A stretch of 64,000 nt of DNA from Toxonevra muliebris (GCA_963691655.1 CAVNUY010000016.1:124001-188000); one strand, 5' to 3'. Shown: positions 44,341 to 55,457, counted from the stretch's first letter. The notes: generated by a model not told the origin, from the sequence alone. Program-made: numbers and translations.

Positions 44341-44870
44341 CCCTTGATCAAAAAGTTCCCGGAATTTATTCATAAAATTAAAAATACAACTTTATTCATC
44401 TAAATTTATATTGTTCCCTTCAAAGTAATAATCGACTGCAACACACTTACGCCAGCGCTTGAGCCAATCCTCGAATCATTTTTTATATTCGGTTTTCGGT
44501 ATGCCCATCAGTGCTTCCTGCGATTTTTCCATTACTTCCTCTCGGCTGCTGAAATGCGTTCCCCGTAATGGTTTTTTAACTCGATTGAACATAAAGAAGT
44601 CACAGGGAGCCAAATCAGGTGAATTCGGTGGCTGTTTTTGTCAAAAAATTACGAATAATGATGGCACTGTGCGACGTTGCGTTATCATGGTGCAAAATCC
44701 ACGAGTTTTCTGTCCACAATTCTGGTCTCTTTCTGCGAATTGCTTCACGCAAACGCCCCATAACGCCCAAATAATACTCTCTGATGGTTAATTTGCAGTT
44801 ATTGACCAAAATTTCTTTTACTTTATCAACGGGGCTAATGAAAACTCCAATACAGTAACAAAACTATTTT
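44341..44870 (-). pseudogene. mariner transposase remnant with one terminal repeat
   Basis: The minus strand holds the C-terminal half of a mariner transposase. 44809-44615 encodes YYLGVMGRLREAIRRKRPEL and SWILHHDNATSH, which contains the second catalytic Asp. A shift follows, then SPDLAPCDFFMF, which has the third Asp of the DD34D triad. The end reads CVAVDYYFEGNNINLDE and a stop. Beyond it TTGATCAAAAAGTTCCCGG (44345-44363) is the terminal inverted repeat, next to TA. The first catalytic Asp, the HTH domain and the other terminus are missing. The copy is non-autonomous and cannot move on its own. Confidence 0.85.
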
Positions 44871-44929
44871 TAGAAATAATAATAAATACCCAATATACAT
44901 TATTGTTTGATATCAATTTGAGGTAGATT

Positions 44930-45650
44930 TGAGGTCAAATACCTTTCTCAAATCTCCAAAGTTAATTCTCAAATGCACCTCAATAGTCCGATTATAGTCT
45001 TCTCAACTTAAAAGGCACATTTTTTATATGGTGATTTTCTTAGTTATCAAATTGAGAAATTTATGATTCTCAACTTGTTATCAAAGGAATTTCTCCAACC
45101 TGTCAAACCTCACTTTTCACTTTTTTTTCTCTTGCGCATCCCGCAAATTGAATTATAATTATACAAAATATACATTATATAAAGCATATATTTCCCTTTA
45201 ATTCATTTTCACCTCCCTTTTATTTTGAATTTTTTCACTTTCACTCAGTTTTTTATATTTATTTTTCACAATTGAATTAAAGTTACAGAAAATGTTTTCC
45301 ACAAATTAAAATTCTGTGAGAATCTGTGAGAAATCAATAGTATTGCCATACGAGTATACTTATAAAATATTGTAAATAATATCTCAAATTTAACTCAAAT
45401 TGTATTCAAGTTGATATCAAGCGTTGGAAAAAATGTTTGGTTTCAAGTGGAGAAAAGTGTTTGATAACCAATTGAGAATTATAATATTTTTCAAACATTG
45501 AAAAAAATGTTGATTCTCAACTTGATGCCAACTTCAAAGTAAACAAGTTGAAAAATGTTTAAACTTAAATTGAGAATTACATTGGAAATCAATTTGAGAA
45601 CTAAGCTTTTCTCCAACATTGGAGAAATAATTTTTCAATTAATATTAGAT
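44930..45650. repeat. Repeat rich in TTGAGAA / TTCTCAA words
   Basis: At least nine TTGAGAA, TTCTCAA or TTTGAGAAC-type words in both orientations fall in about 700 bp (for example near 44961, 45055, 45071, 45470, 45510, 45577, 45592). Many sit in the palindrome-like context CAAxTTGAGAA. Sequences such as TTGGAAAAAATGTTTG and AACATTGAAAAAAATGTTG recur. It may be a non-autonomous DNA element with subterminal repeats; I could not find its ends. Confidence 0.45.
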
Positions 45651-45856
45651 AAAGACAATATGATTGAATCATTCAATTTTGTTTGTGTTACTCATACTTG
45701 CATTGTCAAGAGACAATTGCTACACTAAGCAAACATTACAAGAATAAAAGAAAAAATTTTAATCTTAGTTGGCAAGTGCTTTGATCGACAATCACGATAC
45801 GGAATTTCAGCCACAGGTTCGAGCCCAGAAAAATTTCGTCAATAGGACAACTCAAT
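45651..45856. other. Left flank of the BEL element
   Basis: AT-rich. GGTTCGAGCC near 45817 is a B-box-like word 50 nt after AGTTGGCAAGTG, faintly tRNA- or SINE-like. The stems do not pair well. Confidence 0.25.
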
Positions 45857-45861
45857 ATAAT

Positions 45862-46248
45862 TGTTGAGTTATTAATCTTTTTTAATAACTATTAAAATTT
45901 TAGCAAAATGATGACAAAATTAACTATGAAAGAAAACGACTAAATGTAGCGATACAAGTTTATACGCTTTATTTGAAGAGTCTTTTCTTCACGAAAATTC
46001 AATAATGATTAACAATTCATTTTGGATGAAAGTACAGTTTAGCTTACAAAAAAATCGAACAGCTAATCGAACTAGCAATATATGTTTATATATAAAAAAT
46101 AAGAGAGAGAGCTTTTAAAAGAAGTCCCGCTTGCACAACTATGCTAGCTAATGCAGTTATTAAAATTAGTAGAAAGAGATAATATAATGTGTTAGGGATG
46201 ACAAAACTAAATGCGACAATTATAGTTCAGGAACTATTGCTCCCGACA
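45862..46248 (-). repeat. 3' LTR of the BEL element
   Basis: 387 bp. The minus strand starts TGTCGGGAGCAATAG and ends AATAACTCAACA. The first 22 bases encode the last codons and stop of the polyprotein. GGGTGGAGGA just before it is the likely purine tract. Confidence 0.95.
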
Positions 46249-49200
46249 TCCTCCACCCGTTGGAAGTTTCGGCTTTCAACTATATCATCTTCAATTGGTA
46301 AAAGACATAATTTTGTTACAGCTCGCTTGAATATTCCATAAGAAGTTTTTAGCACCGCGACCCGAACTACACCATCATCTCCAGAGATCGTCTCCAAAAC
46401 TCTCGCCAATGGCCATTTGAGTGGAGGCTGATTTTCATCTTTGATTAACACCATAGAACCTGCGCACACATTCGGTGAAGATGAGTGCCACCTTTGTCGT
46501 TGCTGAAGAAGAGTCAAATATTCCGAATGCCATTTCCTCCAAAATTGCTGCTGCATATAGCACACACGCTGCCATCTACCAAGGCGACCTATGTTTAAGG
46601 AAGAAACGTCAGGCTCCACAACGGATGTATACGGCGCCCCAATTAAAAAATGCGCTGGTGTAAGCACTCCCAAATCGTCGGCGCTCTCTGAAATGGGACA
46701 TAAAGGACGTGAGTTTATGATTGCCGAAATTTGACAAATTAGTGTACGAAATTCTTCGAAGTTTAGGGTTGACAAGCCAACCACACGATAAAAATGAAAT
46801 TTTATTATTTTAATTGAGGCCTCCCAAAGGCCCCCAAAATGAGGAGAGCGTGCTGGGATAAACTTCCAGTCAATACCATCGCATAAACACTGCTCATGCA
46901 CAGCCTTTATGTGAGCGTCGTTCAGGAAAAGCTGCTTCAGCTCCCTCAGTTCATTTTTCGCGCCTACAAAATTGGTCGCATTATCAGACCATATAGTTTG
47001 AGGCCTTCCACGGGTACAAACAAATCTTCTAAGAGCTGCCAAGAACGAAGGAGTTGACAGATCCTTGACCAACTCGAGATGGACGGCCTTAGTTGAAAAA
47101 CATATAAATAGACATATGTAGCATTTGATTGGAGGGCGAGTTCGCACTTCTGATTGATGGTAGAAAGGTCCGCAAAAGTCCACTCCTGTGGTTAGAAAGG
47201 CTCTATAGGGCTGAACCCTTGCCGAAGGTAAACTTCCCATGATATGCCCCATTAACCTGGGTTTAGCGCGAAAGCAACGCACGCATTTAGCTATCACTCG
47301 TGACACGGCTTTCCTACCGCCCAATGGCCAGTATTGTAATCTGATCGAAGCTAGCAACGACTGGGGCCCTGCGTGGAGCATTTGATGGTGGAAGTTATCG
47401 ATAATTGAATCAGTTACAGGGTGTCGCTTGGGCAAAATAATTGGGTGCTTAGATTTAAATTCCAGCAACGAATTCTGCAATCTGCCGCCAACTCGAATCA
47501 ATCCATTTACGTCTATAAAAGGGTTCAGGGATCGAATATCAGAAGAAATTTCTACCTCCTTATTGGCTTCCAAAAAGCGATATTCTTTGCGTAGGTGCAC
47601 CTTTTGAATCATACGAATAAGAAGAAATGTACCCTGTTGAACTTCGTTTGTTGTTAGTGGTCCAGAACATTTAGTACCAACAGGCCTTGAAAAGCGATAA
47701 ACGTAGGCGTAAACTCTCCGCATTCTCTCGAATGAATTGAGAAACTTGCAGCTTGCCGTGAAGTCCATTGTGGCTACTAGGACGAATGCTCGTTTGCGCC
47801 TCTCTGGCAAATCTTGTGACAATATAGGGGATGCAGGCCACTCACTACGATCACTGCAAAGAAAGGCTGGTCCATGCTTCCATAGCGTCATATTCAATAG
47901 TTGCTTAGGACTGGCTCCTCTTGAAAGGATATCCGCTGGATTTAATTCAGAAGGTACATAATGCCAGGCCATGTCCTTTGTGATTGTTTGAATGCTGTTA
48001 ATTCGGTTAGAAACAAAAATATTGAAATTAGATGGTTCATCGCGGAGCCATGACAGAACAACTGTTGAATCTGACCAGCAGTGAAATTCGCCCTGGAAAA
48101 CATTTAGCCTTGAAACACAAGCTAGTAAATCGGCTAATAAGAGAGCAGCGGAAAGCTCTAGCTTCGGCACAGTGATTGTCTTTAGAGGTGAAACGCGCGA
48201 TTTTGAGCAAATAAGATTTGTGCGTACCACTCCGTTTTTCTCAGCGCGTATGTATACGCACACGCCGTACGCAGCCAAGCTTGCGTCGCAAAAAGCGTGT
48301 ATTTCTATGCTGGCATCAGGCATCAAAACATATCTATCGAAGCTGAAGCGATCCACTAGCTCATACTCATTGCATATTTCAACCCATTCTGACTGTAGCG
48401 CCTGCGGCAGACTTTCGTCCCAATGTAATTTTTGCTTCCATAGATGTTGTAAAAAAATCTTAGCTTTGGCCACAACAGGCCCAATTAAGCCTAGTGGATC
48501 GTAAAGTCTAGCGATGGTTGATAAAACTGTGCGTTTTGTTATTTTTGGTTGTGTCACAAATGGCGAAAATGAAAATATAAAAATGTCGGAGTTTGGTTCC
48601 CAGATCAACCCAAGAGTTTTCGTAACGTCAGTACCATCGTGAAATTTAAGGAATTTTTCTCTATCTGCTTCTGCAACATCAACTAGGACACGACTATCGT
48701 TCGAGCACCACTTTTTCAATTCGAAATTTCCTTTTGATAACAACGACCTAGTTTGATTAAGAATTGTGCGAGCTTCTTCTACAGAGTTTGCGCCGGAAAT
48801 CATGTCGTCTACGTAAAAATCTCTGCAAATGATTTTTGAACCAATTGGATAGGCATGACCTTCATCAACAGCCAACTGCTGCATTGCCCGAATAGCGAGA
48901 AAAGACGCAGGCTTTGTGCCGTAAGTAACGGTATCGAGCTTAAAAATACTAATTTCTTCATTGGGGTGGTCCCTCCATAAGATGCATTGGAGGAAATCGT
49001 CTGGATATGACATCCTAATGCAGCGGTACATTTTGCATATGTCGCTAGTAAGAGCGATTTTGAAGGAGCGAAATTGAAAGAGAGTATCGAAAAGACTGCG
49101 TTGAATAGTGGGACCTGCCATTAATATTTCGTTTAGTGAATAACCGCTAGTGGTTGGTGCAGAACCGTCAAATACTACACGCAGCTTTGTTGTTGTGCTA

Positions 49201-51518
49201 TCGGCCTTTAGAACACAGTGGTGAGGCAAGAAATTAATAGAAATTTGTTTTGGCATAGTGCTAATAAGTGACATATGATTGAGGTCACGATACTCTTTGA
49301 TAAACGACGAATATTGTTGCTTGAGCTCAGGATTACGCTGCAGTTTTCGCTCCAAATTTTTGAAACGACTAAGAGCTTGCTGATACGAATCCCCTAATTG
49401 ATTTGCGGATAGTTTAATGGGTAATCGAACTGAGTATGCTCCAGAATACAAACGTTGATAATTCTCGAGAAAATGGTTTTCACATTTGATCTCCTCTACG
49501 GTTGCCTTTGGTGCCGAATCGCTGCAGTTTTCTACTTCCCAAAAACGTTTAATTAAATTGTCTATTCGAGCATCAACCTCATTCTCGACAGAAACATCAA
49601 TAGCTGATAAACAAGACGGTTTAAGGAGTTTTTCTGTGCCCCCACCAGATACAACCCATCCCAATTTAGTTTTTTGCAACAGTGGCAGCTCTTCGCTTAA
49701 TCGTATCTGACCAACGCATAGTAGATCGAAAAACAAATTAGCTCCAATGAGAACGTCGACTCGTTGCGGTTCGAAGAAGAGAGGGTCTGCTAAGCGTATG
49801 TTTGAAGGAATGTTCCACTTAACATTTTTTAAAGAGCGACAAGGTTGGGTATCTGTTATGGTGGGGGTGACGACAGCCGATACAGAAACGCTGTATTGTC
49901 CGATGCGTGAATGCAGCTCTAGATCAACCATATGATCAGCAACAAAATCAGTTTGGCCTATACCGGAAATTGATATTGTCGATTTGATTTTCTTTAATTG
50001 AAGTTGATTAACTAAGCGATTAGTAACGAAATTAAGCTGTGATGCAGAATCGAGTAGCGCCCTGCACGGAATGAGAGACCCAGTGCGATTTTTAATAAAA
50101 ATTACCGCAGTTGCCAGGAGAACGAAATCTCTCTGAGACTCAATAGTCTCAGTCTTTGAACTGACGAGCGATGCTGCTGCTGAAGAGGACTGTAACGAAG
50201 AAGTCGAAATAGCTTCTGCAACATTGACCAACGACGGCCGTGAGATAACTTCATTTGCAGCGGGTGCTGAAGAGTGAGATGAATTATGCATTTGTGAAAA
50301 TGGCCCTGCTAGCAGGGAGTCTTGATGAAGAAGAGTGTGGTGCTTCGATGAGCAATATTTGCAACAGCTGGATTTGCACATTTTACATGAATGGCCGCTT
50401 CGTAAACAGTTCAGGCAAAGTTGGAGTTTTTTTGCCTCTTTATATCGCATAAGTGGCGAAAGGTTTATGAATTTATCGCAATGGAACACTGCGTGCTGGT
50501 TTGAATTGCACACCGAGCACCTACTTGTGGAGGATGCGACAAACACTTTGCGATTGTGATTAAAAATCGATTTCTTGCTCACCTGCTTGCTCGGTGCTTT
50601 GGTTACCAGAGCGTTTTCCACATTCTCGAGTCGTTGGCAGCGTTGCTCTAAAAATGATGACATTTTGCTCCAAGCAGGTATTTCGTTTATAGATGTTTCT
50701 TCCTCCCATTTAGTGCGCGACGCAACGTCAAGTTTTTGACACACCAGATGAATCAACACGCAATCAGCAATCTGATCTTTTGTTCCCATCGTTTGCAAAG
50801 CGCGCAGATGTGCATTTATCTTATCGCTCAGTTCGCGGAGTTTTCCCACTGAATCTCCTTCAACGCTGCTCAACTGAAAAATGTCTCTAACATGAGCCTG
50901 AAAGTTAAGGCGTTTGTTATCAAATCGATTTTTTAATAACTCAATCGCTTTATCGTAATTTTGCTCAGAAATTTCCAGAGAGCGTATGGTATCTAATGCA
51001 GCGTCACATAGGTTAGAACGAAGATGTTGAAATTTCTCAATCCTGGTTAGGTCAGCATCATGGTGAACCACGGTCTTAAACATAGAAAAGAAATCTGGCC
51101 AATCCGTGTAATTACCGCTGAATTTTGGAATCTGCAGCACCGGTAGTCGTTGCTTCGGAGAAGCGAATATGACCGATGGACGCTCTTCGGAAGTTAGTCG
51201 CATAGTCGAACGATGCGCTTCTGAACTGCGCCACGTGTATAATTGGCGCGTTAGCTTAGTTTTCGCTTCGATGTAATGCGTTGAAAAACTTGTAAGCATC
51301 TCTTCGGCGTCATCTTCGTCCTCCACATGCGATTGAGCAACATCAAACCTTTTCTCCAAACGTTCTACCTGGTCAAGCCTAACCTCCACAGCAGCTTCGT
51401 CGAGATCACGTAACATTTCAATGGTCAAAGAACCATTAATTGAAATTATTTGTTGAAGGATAGAGTCGCGCTTCTTCTTTTTTAGCTCAACTTCGTCCGA
51501 CTTTTTTGTGGGCGCCAT
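46227..51518 (-). CDS. BEL/Pao Gag-Pol polyprotein
   Basis: The 1763-residue ORF starts at ATG 51518 (MAPTKKSDEVELKKKKRD). A Gag region with a coiled N-terminus runs to about 300 (LPVLQIPKFSGNYTDW, NRFDNKRLNFQAHV). Zinc fingers lie near 334-400 (CSVCNSNQHAVFHC, CLNCLRSGHSCKMC). The A17-type aspartic protease has LLDSASQLNF near 487, with Ser in place of the usual Thr/Gly context, normal for Pao. RT follows with FYVDDMISGAN near 899, then RNase H with FCDASLAAYGV near 1073. The integrase has a zinc domain (HAGPQSLLASIRLQYWP) and GVDFCGPF, WSDNATNF near 1508 and GGLWEASIK near 1564. The C-terminal domain (LGRWQRVCYMQQQFW, ENQPPLKWPLARV) is the usual one after Pao integrases. The ORF is intact; the stop lies in the 3' LTR. 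Confidence 0.96.
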   Translation of the reverse strand: MAPTKKSDEVELKKKKRDSILQQIISINGSLTIEMLRDLDEAAVEVRLDQVERLEKRFDVAQSHVEDEDDAEEMLTSFSTHYIEAKTKLTRQLYTWRSSEAHRSTMRLTSEERPSVIFASPKQRLPVLQIPKFSGNYTDWPDFFSMFKTVVHHDADLTRIEKFQHLRSNLCDAALDTIRSLEISEQNYDKAIELLKNRFDNKRLNFQAHVRDIFQLSSVEGDSVGKLRELSDKINAHLRALQTMGTKDQIADCVLIHLVCQKLDVASRTKWEEETSINEIPAWSKMSSFLEQRCQRLENVENALVTKAPSKQVSKKSIFNHNRKVFVASSTSRCSVCNSNQHAVFHCDKFINLSPLMRYKEAKKLQLCLNCLRSGHSCKMCKSSCCKYCSSKHHTLLHQDSLLAGPFSQMHNSSHSSAPAANEVISRPSLVNVAEAISTSSLQSSSAAASLVSSKTETIESQRDFVLLATAVIFIKNRTGSLIPCRALLDSASQLNFVTNRLVNQLQLKKIKSTISISGIGQTDFVADHMVDLELHSRIGQYSVSVSAVVTPTITDTQPCRSLKNVKWNIPSNIRLADPLFFEPQRVDVLIGANLFFDLLCVGQIRLSEELPLLQKTKLGWVVSGGGTEKLLKPSCLSAIDVSVENEVDARIDNLIKRFWEVENCSDSAPKATVEEIKCENHFLENYQRLYSGAYSVRLPIKLSANQLGDSYQQALSRFKNLERKLQRNPELKQQYSSFIKEYRDLNHMSLISTMPKQISINFLPHHCVLKADSTTTKLRVVFDGSAPTTSGYSLNEILMAGPTIQRSLFDTLFQFRSFKIALTSDICKMYRCIRMSYPDDFLQCILWRDHPNEEISIFKLDTVTYGTKPASFLAIRAMQQLAVDEGHAYPIGSKIICRDFYVDDMISGANSVEEARTILNQTRSLLSKGNFELKKWCSNDSRVLVDVAEADREKFLKFHDGTDVTKTLGLIWEPNSDIFIFSFSPFVTQPKITKRTVLSTIARLYDPLGLIGPVVAKAKIFLQHLWKQKLHWDESLPQALQSEWVEICNEYELVDRFSFDRYVLMPDASIEIHAFCDASLAAYGVCVYIRAEKNGVVRTNLICSKSRVSPLKTITVPKLELSAALLLADLLACVSRLNVFQGEFHCWSDSTVVLSWLRDEPSNFNIFVSNRINSIQTITKDMAWHYVPSELNPADILSRGASPKQLLNMTLWKHGPAFLCSDRSEWPASPILSQDLPERRKRAFVLVATMDFTASCKFLNSFERMRRVYAYVYRFSRPVGTKCSGPLTTNEVQQGTFLLIRMIQKVHLRKEYRFLEANKEVEISSDIRSLNPFIDVNGLIRVGGRLQNSLLEFKSKHPIILPKRHPVTDSIIDNFHHQMLHAGPQSLLASIRLQYWPLGGRKAVSRVIAKCVRCFRAKPRLMGHIMGSLPSARVQPYRAFLTTGVDFCGPFYHQSEVRTRPPIKCYICLFICFSTKAVHLELVKDLSTPSFLAALRRFVCTRGRPQTIWSDNATNFVGAKNELRELKQLFLNDAHIKAVHEQCLCDGIDWKFIPARSPHFGGLWEASIKIIKFHFYRVVGLSTLNFEEFRTLICQISAIINSRPLCPISESADDLGVLTPAHFLIGAPYTSVVEPDVSSLNIGRLGRWQRVCYMQQQFWRKWHSEYLTLLQQRQRWHSSSPNVCAGSMVLIKDENQPPLKWPLARVLETISGDDGVVRVAVLKTSYGIFKRAVTKLCLLPIEDDIVESRNFQRVEDVGSNSS

Positions 51519-51621
51519 TTTATTATGTACCTACTGTACACGATGAACAAAAACCAAAAAAAAAACGTGATAGTGCTGGGATCGAAATGGCGTGAAATTC
51601 GATTTATTTCCCTTCCCAACG

Positions 51622-51641
51622 AAATCACGTCGGGGTCACCA
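51622..51641 (-). promoter_or_regulatory. Primer binding site, tRNA-Trp
   Basis: The minus strand reads TGGTGACCCCGACGTGATTT two bases after the 5' LTR. It is complementary to the 3' 20 nt of tRNA-Trp including CCA (tRNA from memory), the primer also used by some avian retroviruses. Confidence 0.88.
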
Positions 51642-51643
51642 AA

Positions 51644-52030
51644 TGTTGAGTTATTAATCTTTTTTAATAACTATTAAAATTTTAGCAAAATGATGACAAA
51701 ATTAACTATGAAAGAAAACGACTAAATGTAGCGATACAAGTTTATACGCTTTATTTGAAGAGTCTTTTCTTCACGAAAATTCAATAATGATTAACAATTC
51801 ATTTTGGATGAAAGTACAGTTTAGCTTACAAAAAAATCGAACAGCTAATCGAACTAGCAATATATGTTTATATATAAAAAATAAGAGAGAGAGCTTTTAA
51901 AAGAAGTCCCGCTTGCACAACTATGCTAGCTAATGCAGTTATTAAAATTAGTAGAAAGAGATAATATAATGTGTTAGGGATGACAAAACTAAATGCGACA
52001 ATTATAGTTCAGGAACTATTGCTCCCGACA
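51644..52030 (-). repeat. 5' LTR of the BEL element
   Basis: 387 bp, apparently identical to 45862-46248. It holds the promoter for the ORF; TATATATAAAAAATAAG lies inside, but I cannot fix the start site. Confidence 0.95.
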
Positions 52031-52035
52031 ATAAT

Positions 52036-52265
52036 AAATAATACAAATAAGAAAAATGTATATACGAACTAGCTGGCCCAGCAGACTTTGTTCTGCTCTT
52101 TCTGCGAAAAACGCGAAAATTTAAGTTTATTTGAATGAGGAAGAATAAAGTACTTGATATTTAAAATTGAACGTTGGTAATGACCAGGGAGCGGACTATG
52201 AGAAATTCTCCTTTTTTTCTGCTTAATCTTATATGATGGCCGATAAAATATATACACGTTTCAAG
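52036..52265. other. Spacer between BEL and RTE elements
   Basis: Contains ACTAGCTGGCCCAGCAGAC and TTGTTCTGC (52067-52096), a word I have seen near repeats in other insect genomes. No gene is visible. Confidence 0.3.
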
Positions 52266-55070
52266 CCTTTTACTTAGTTGGTTCTACAACCAATGATCGG
52301 TCTTGGCCTCTTCTATAAAGCCTCGCCAGTCGCTTCTGCAATGCGCGCGCCGGCGCCAGTTAGTAAGGCCAAGTGCAGACAGGTCCCCCTGCACCTGGTC
52401 TTCCTCTTCTGCGCGTTCCTCCTCCGTGGCTGGAATAAAATACCCTTCTAGCCGGAGCACTTTCATCCATTCGCTCAACATGACCCAGCTAGCGAAGCCG
52501 CTGGAGTTTTATGCGCTTGACTACGTCAATGTCGGCGTACAGCTCATGGTTCCATCTTAAACGATACACGTCGTCGCACACAGGACCATAGATCTTGCGA
52601 AGTATCTTTCTCTCGAACGCTCCCAACAGCCTCTCTTCGTTGGTGATTAATGTCCACGTCTCAGCGCCATACATTAGGAAGGATGAGTGACTTGAAGAGC
52701 GTTATTTTCGTACGTCGAGAGAGGGCCTTACTTTTCAATTGCCTACTGAGCCCGTAGTAACACCTGTTGGCAAGAGTTATTCTTCGCTTGATCTCAAGGC
52801 TGACATTAATGTTGGTGTTGATGCTGGATCTAAGGTAAACGAAATCCTTGACGACTTCGAAATTGTAATCGTCAACAGTGACATTTTGTTCAAGACGCCG
52901 TGACTCTTTGTTTGTTGACACAAGGTATTTCGTTTTGTTCTCGTTCACCACTAGACCCACTCGACGAGACTCCCTCTCCAAGTTGGAGAATGCTGCACTG
53001 ACTGCTCGCGCGTTGATTCCAATGATGTCAATATCATCAGCATATGCTAGCAGCATGACACTCTTGTAAAAGATAGTGCCAGAGATGTCGATGTTCCCAG
53101 TTCGAATTATTTTTTCCAGCATTAGGTTAAAGAAGTTGTCTGAAACCTCTTTTGGTATCAAATGGCGCGGAGAGGTTAGTCCCAATTTTCACTGCTCTGG
53201 TGGTGTCTGTCAGTATCATTTTGCAAAGACAAATGAGCTTTGCAGGGATACCAAAATCAGACATTGCGGCGTATAGGTGATCTCTAATTGTGCTGTCGAA
53301 AGCGGCTTTATGATCGACGAATAGATGGTATGTGTCGATTTGTTTTTCTCGGGTCTTTTCCAGGATTTGGCGTAGTGTGAATATCTGGTCGATTGTGGAT
53401 TTACTAGGCCTGAAGCCACACTGATGGGCTTCAGTCTTTCACATAGTACGCTCGATAGAACTTTGTATGCGATGTTAAGAAGACTTATACCGCGGTAGTT
53501 GGCGCGGATCGTGGAATCACCTTTCTTGTGGATTGGCAGAGTACGCTGAGGTTCCAATCACTGGGCATGCTTTCATCCGACCATATTCTGCATAAAAGCT
53601 CGTACATGCGTTTTGTGAGCTCTTCGCCTGCAGTCTTAAACAACTCAGCAGGCAGGCAATCTGCATCCGCAACCTTATTGTTTTTCAGCCGCGCGATGGC
53701 TGTTAAGACCTCGTCATAGTCGGGCGGCGGTACTTCAACGCCGTCAGTGATTGGGGTTTCCGGAACAGCTTCCCGAATGGTGAGATTCTTGTCGTCATCA
53801 CCATTGAGCAGCTGCGAGAAGTGTTCCCTCCATAACCTCATAGTACCCTGGACATCTGTCACCAGATTTCCGTCTTTGTCCTTGCAGGAAGAGGCGCCGG
53901 TCTTCAAACCGTTAGTCAGGCGTCTTATTTTTTCGAAGAATTTTCGAACCTCATTCCTGTCTCCAAGCATCTCTATATCGTCGCACTCACGTCTTTCTGA
54001 CTCTAGTTTCTTGCGCCTGAAAAGACGTTTCTCCTCCCTCCTCAACTCTCTGTATCGCTCCTTAGCAGATCGCGTTGAAACTGAGTGCAGGGTGGCTCGA
54101 TATACGGCATTTTTCGCTTCAGTCGCATGGCGACACTCTTGGTCGTACCGCCTATTTCGCCGTCGACGGTTGTAGCCTAGCAGCTCTTCGGCAGCTGTAC
54201 GCATAGAGCGGGTTGTGGATTAGCGAAGGCGTCGGCTGCCCGTTGTAATTGCAGCTTTTCGACATCCAGCTTTCTCTGTGTACTGGTACGTACGCGTTTC
54301 GCGGCACAGAGGCGTGTGCGGACCTTGGCTGCAACCAAGAAGTGGTCCGAGTCGATGTTAGCGCCACGTATTGTGCGTACGTCCAGTAGTTTCGTCATGG
54401 AGACTGAATTTTCCGATCGTCGGACCAAAGAGACCCTCCCTGCCCACCTTGGCATTAAAGTCGCCTAGCACGATTTTAATATCGTGGCGGGGCAGTGCTC
54501 ATAGGTTTGTCGAGGAGCTCGTAGAAGTCATCTTTGGTCGCTTCGTCCTTCTTATCCGTCGGGGCATGGACACAAATCAGGCTGATGTTGAAGAGTTTTG
54601 CCTTGATGCGGATAGTGGCTAGGCGCTCGTTCACGGGCGTGAACCTCGAGACAAGATGGCGTAGTCTCTTCCCAACCACAAACCCGACACTAAATTCGTG
54701 TCGTGAATCATGACAGCTGCAGTAGATGTCACAGGATGCTCTTTTGGAGCAACCCTGTTCCGTCCATCGCATTTCCTGTATAGCGGTGATGTCAACTCGA
54801 TATCGTTCGAGGACATCTACCAGCTGGATAGAGGCACCTTCCCTGTAAAGGGTCCGGACATTCCAGGTGCATATCCGTAAATCGTAGTCCTTTGGGCGTT
54901 TGCGGGGGTCGTCAACATTAAGGGAGTCCGTTATCCGAGGCTTCTTTATTGGATTCATTGGAGATTATTTTTGACGTGGTGGGTTCCAAGCCCGACGCAC
55001 AACCGTTCATTCAAGATCAATGTGGACTCTCCTGAGCCGGTCACAAACTTTACCTTGTGTTCTCCGCCCC
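52266..55070 (-). pseudogene. RTE-clade non-LTR retrotransposon, decayed
   Basis: The minus strand keeps the order of an RTE ORF. The endonuclease starts near 54958 with CTWNVRTLYREGA, AIQEMRW and ICVHAPT; GDFNAKVG is readable near 54460. An internal deletion then joins it to RGANIDSDHFLVAAKVR. A linker with a basic region follows (54204-53485), then RT: LPIHKKGDSTIRANYRGISL near 53530, the active site AYADDIDIIG near 53045 and NENKTKYLVS. The thumb-like tail has MYGAETWTL and IYGPVCDD. Frameshifts occur near 54470, 53530, 53200 and 52670. A poly-C rich 5' region ends about 55070. Sequences like this endonuclease are often misnamed craniofacial development protein 2. It is not functional. Confidence 0.88.
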
Positions 55071-55457
55071 AAGGCCCCCCCCCCTCCCCCCGTTTCAAGC
55101 CTCCCTGATTCCAAATATTTAAATTTTTTTTTGTTATTTTTCAAACGTTTTGCCTTTTTCGCTGCCCTTTAATCACTTACTATTTTTAATGGCCGATATT
55201 TTGAGAATGAAATTTTTGGAATTGGAAACAATTTTTTTTTGCTCCGTTTGTCACGCAAAACAAATATGTGAAGCAGGACGTAAACCGATAGAAACATTCA
55301 AAATTCAAAAACTGTTTCAAAAAATACTGAAAGTTTCCAATAAATTATTTTTATCGCTTTATAATGAGAAAAATGGTGAAAAACGCTTTTTTCAACTTTA
55401 GGGCTCGTGAGGGACCTCTAAATTTTCTGCGATCGGCATGAAACTTTATATTTCTTG
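55071..55457. other. No gene seen; C-runs at the RTE 5' edge
   Basis: A C-rich run (55074-55100) borders the RTE element. The 83-codon frame 55150-55401 (+) is AT-driven and has no recognised motif. Confidence 0.35.

Larger units (their letters stand above)
45862..52030 (-). mobile_element. Complete BEL/Pao LTR retrotransposon
   Basis: The element is flanked by a 5-bp duplication, ATAAT (45857-45861, 52031-52035), the length usual for BEL/Pao. The 387-bp LTRs (45862-46248, 51644-52030) look identical, run TG...CA and imply very recent insertion. A tRNA-Trp primer site follows the 5' LTR and one 1763-codon ORF fills the interior, with its stop inside the 3' LTR. No stop or frameshift breaks it, so the copy may be active. 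Confidence 0.96.

Noticed and set aside
45761..45830. tRNA gene or SINE head with B-box-like GGTTCGAGCC
   Set aside because: The T-arm and acceptor stems do not pair and no clear A box or anticodon arm is visible.
46475..50559. Plus-strand frames opposite the BEL ORF
   Set aside because: They are antisense shadows of a long, clearly coding minus-strand ORF.
54476..54958. Similarity of the endonuclease block to proteins named craniofacial development protein 2
   Set aside because: That name is a common mislabel of RTE endonucleases. The downstream RT (AYADD) and the broken frames show a retrotransposon.
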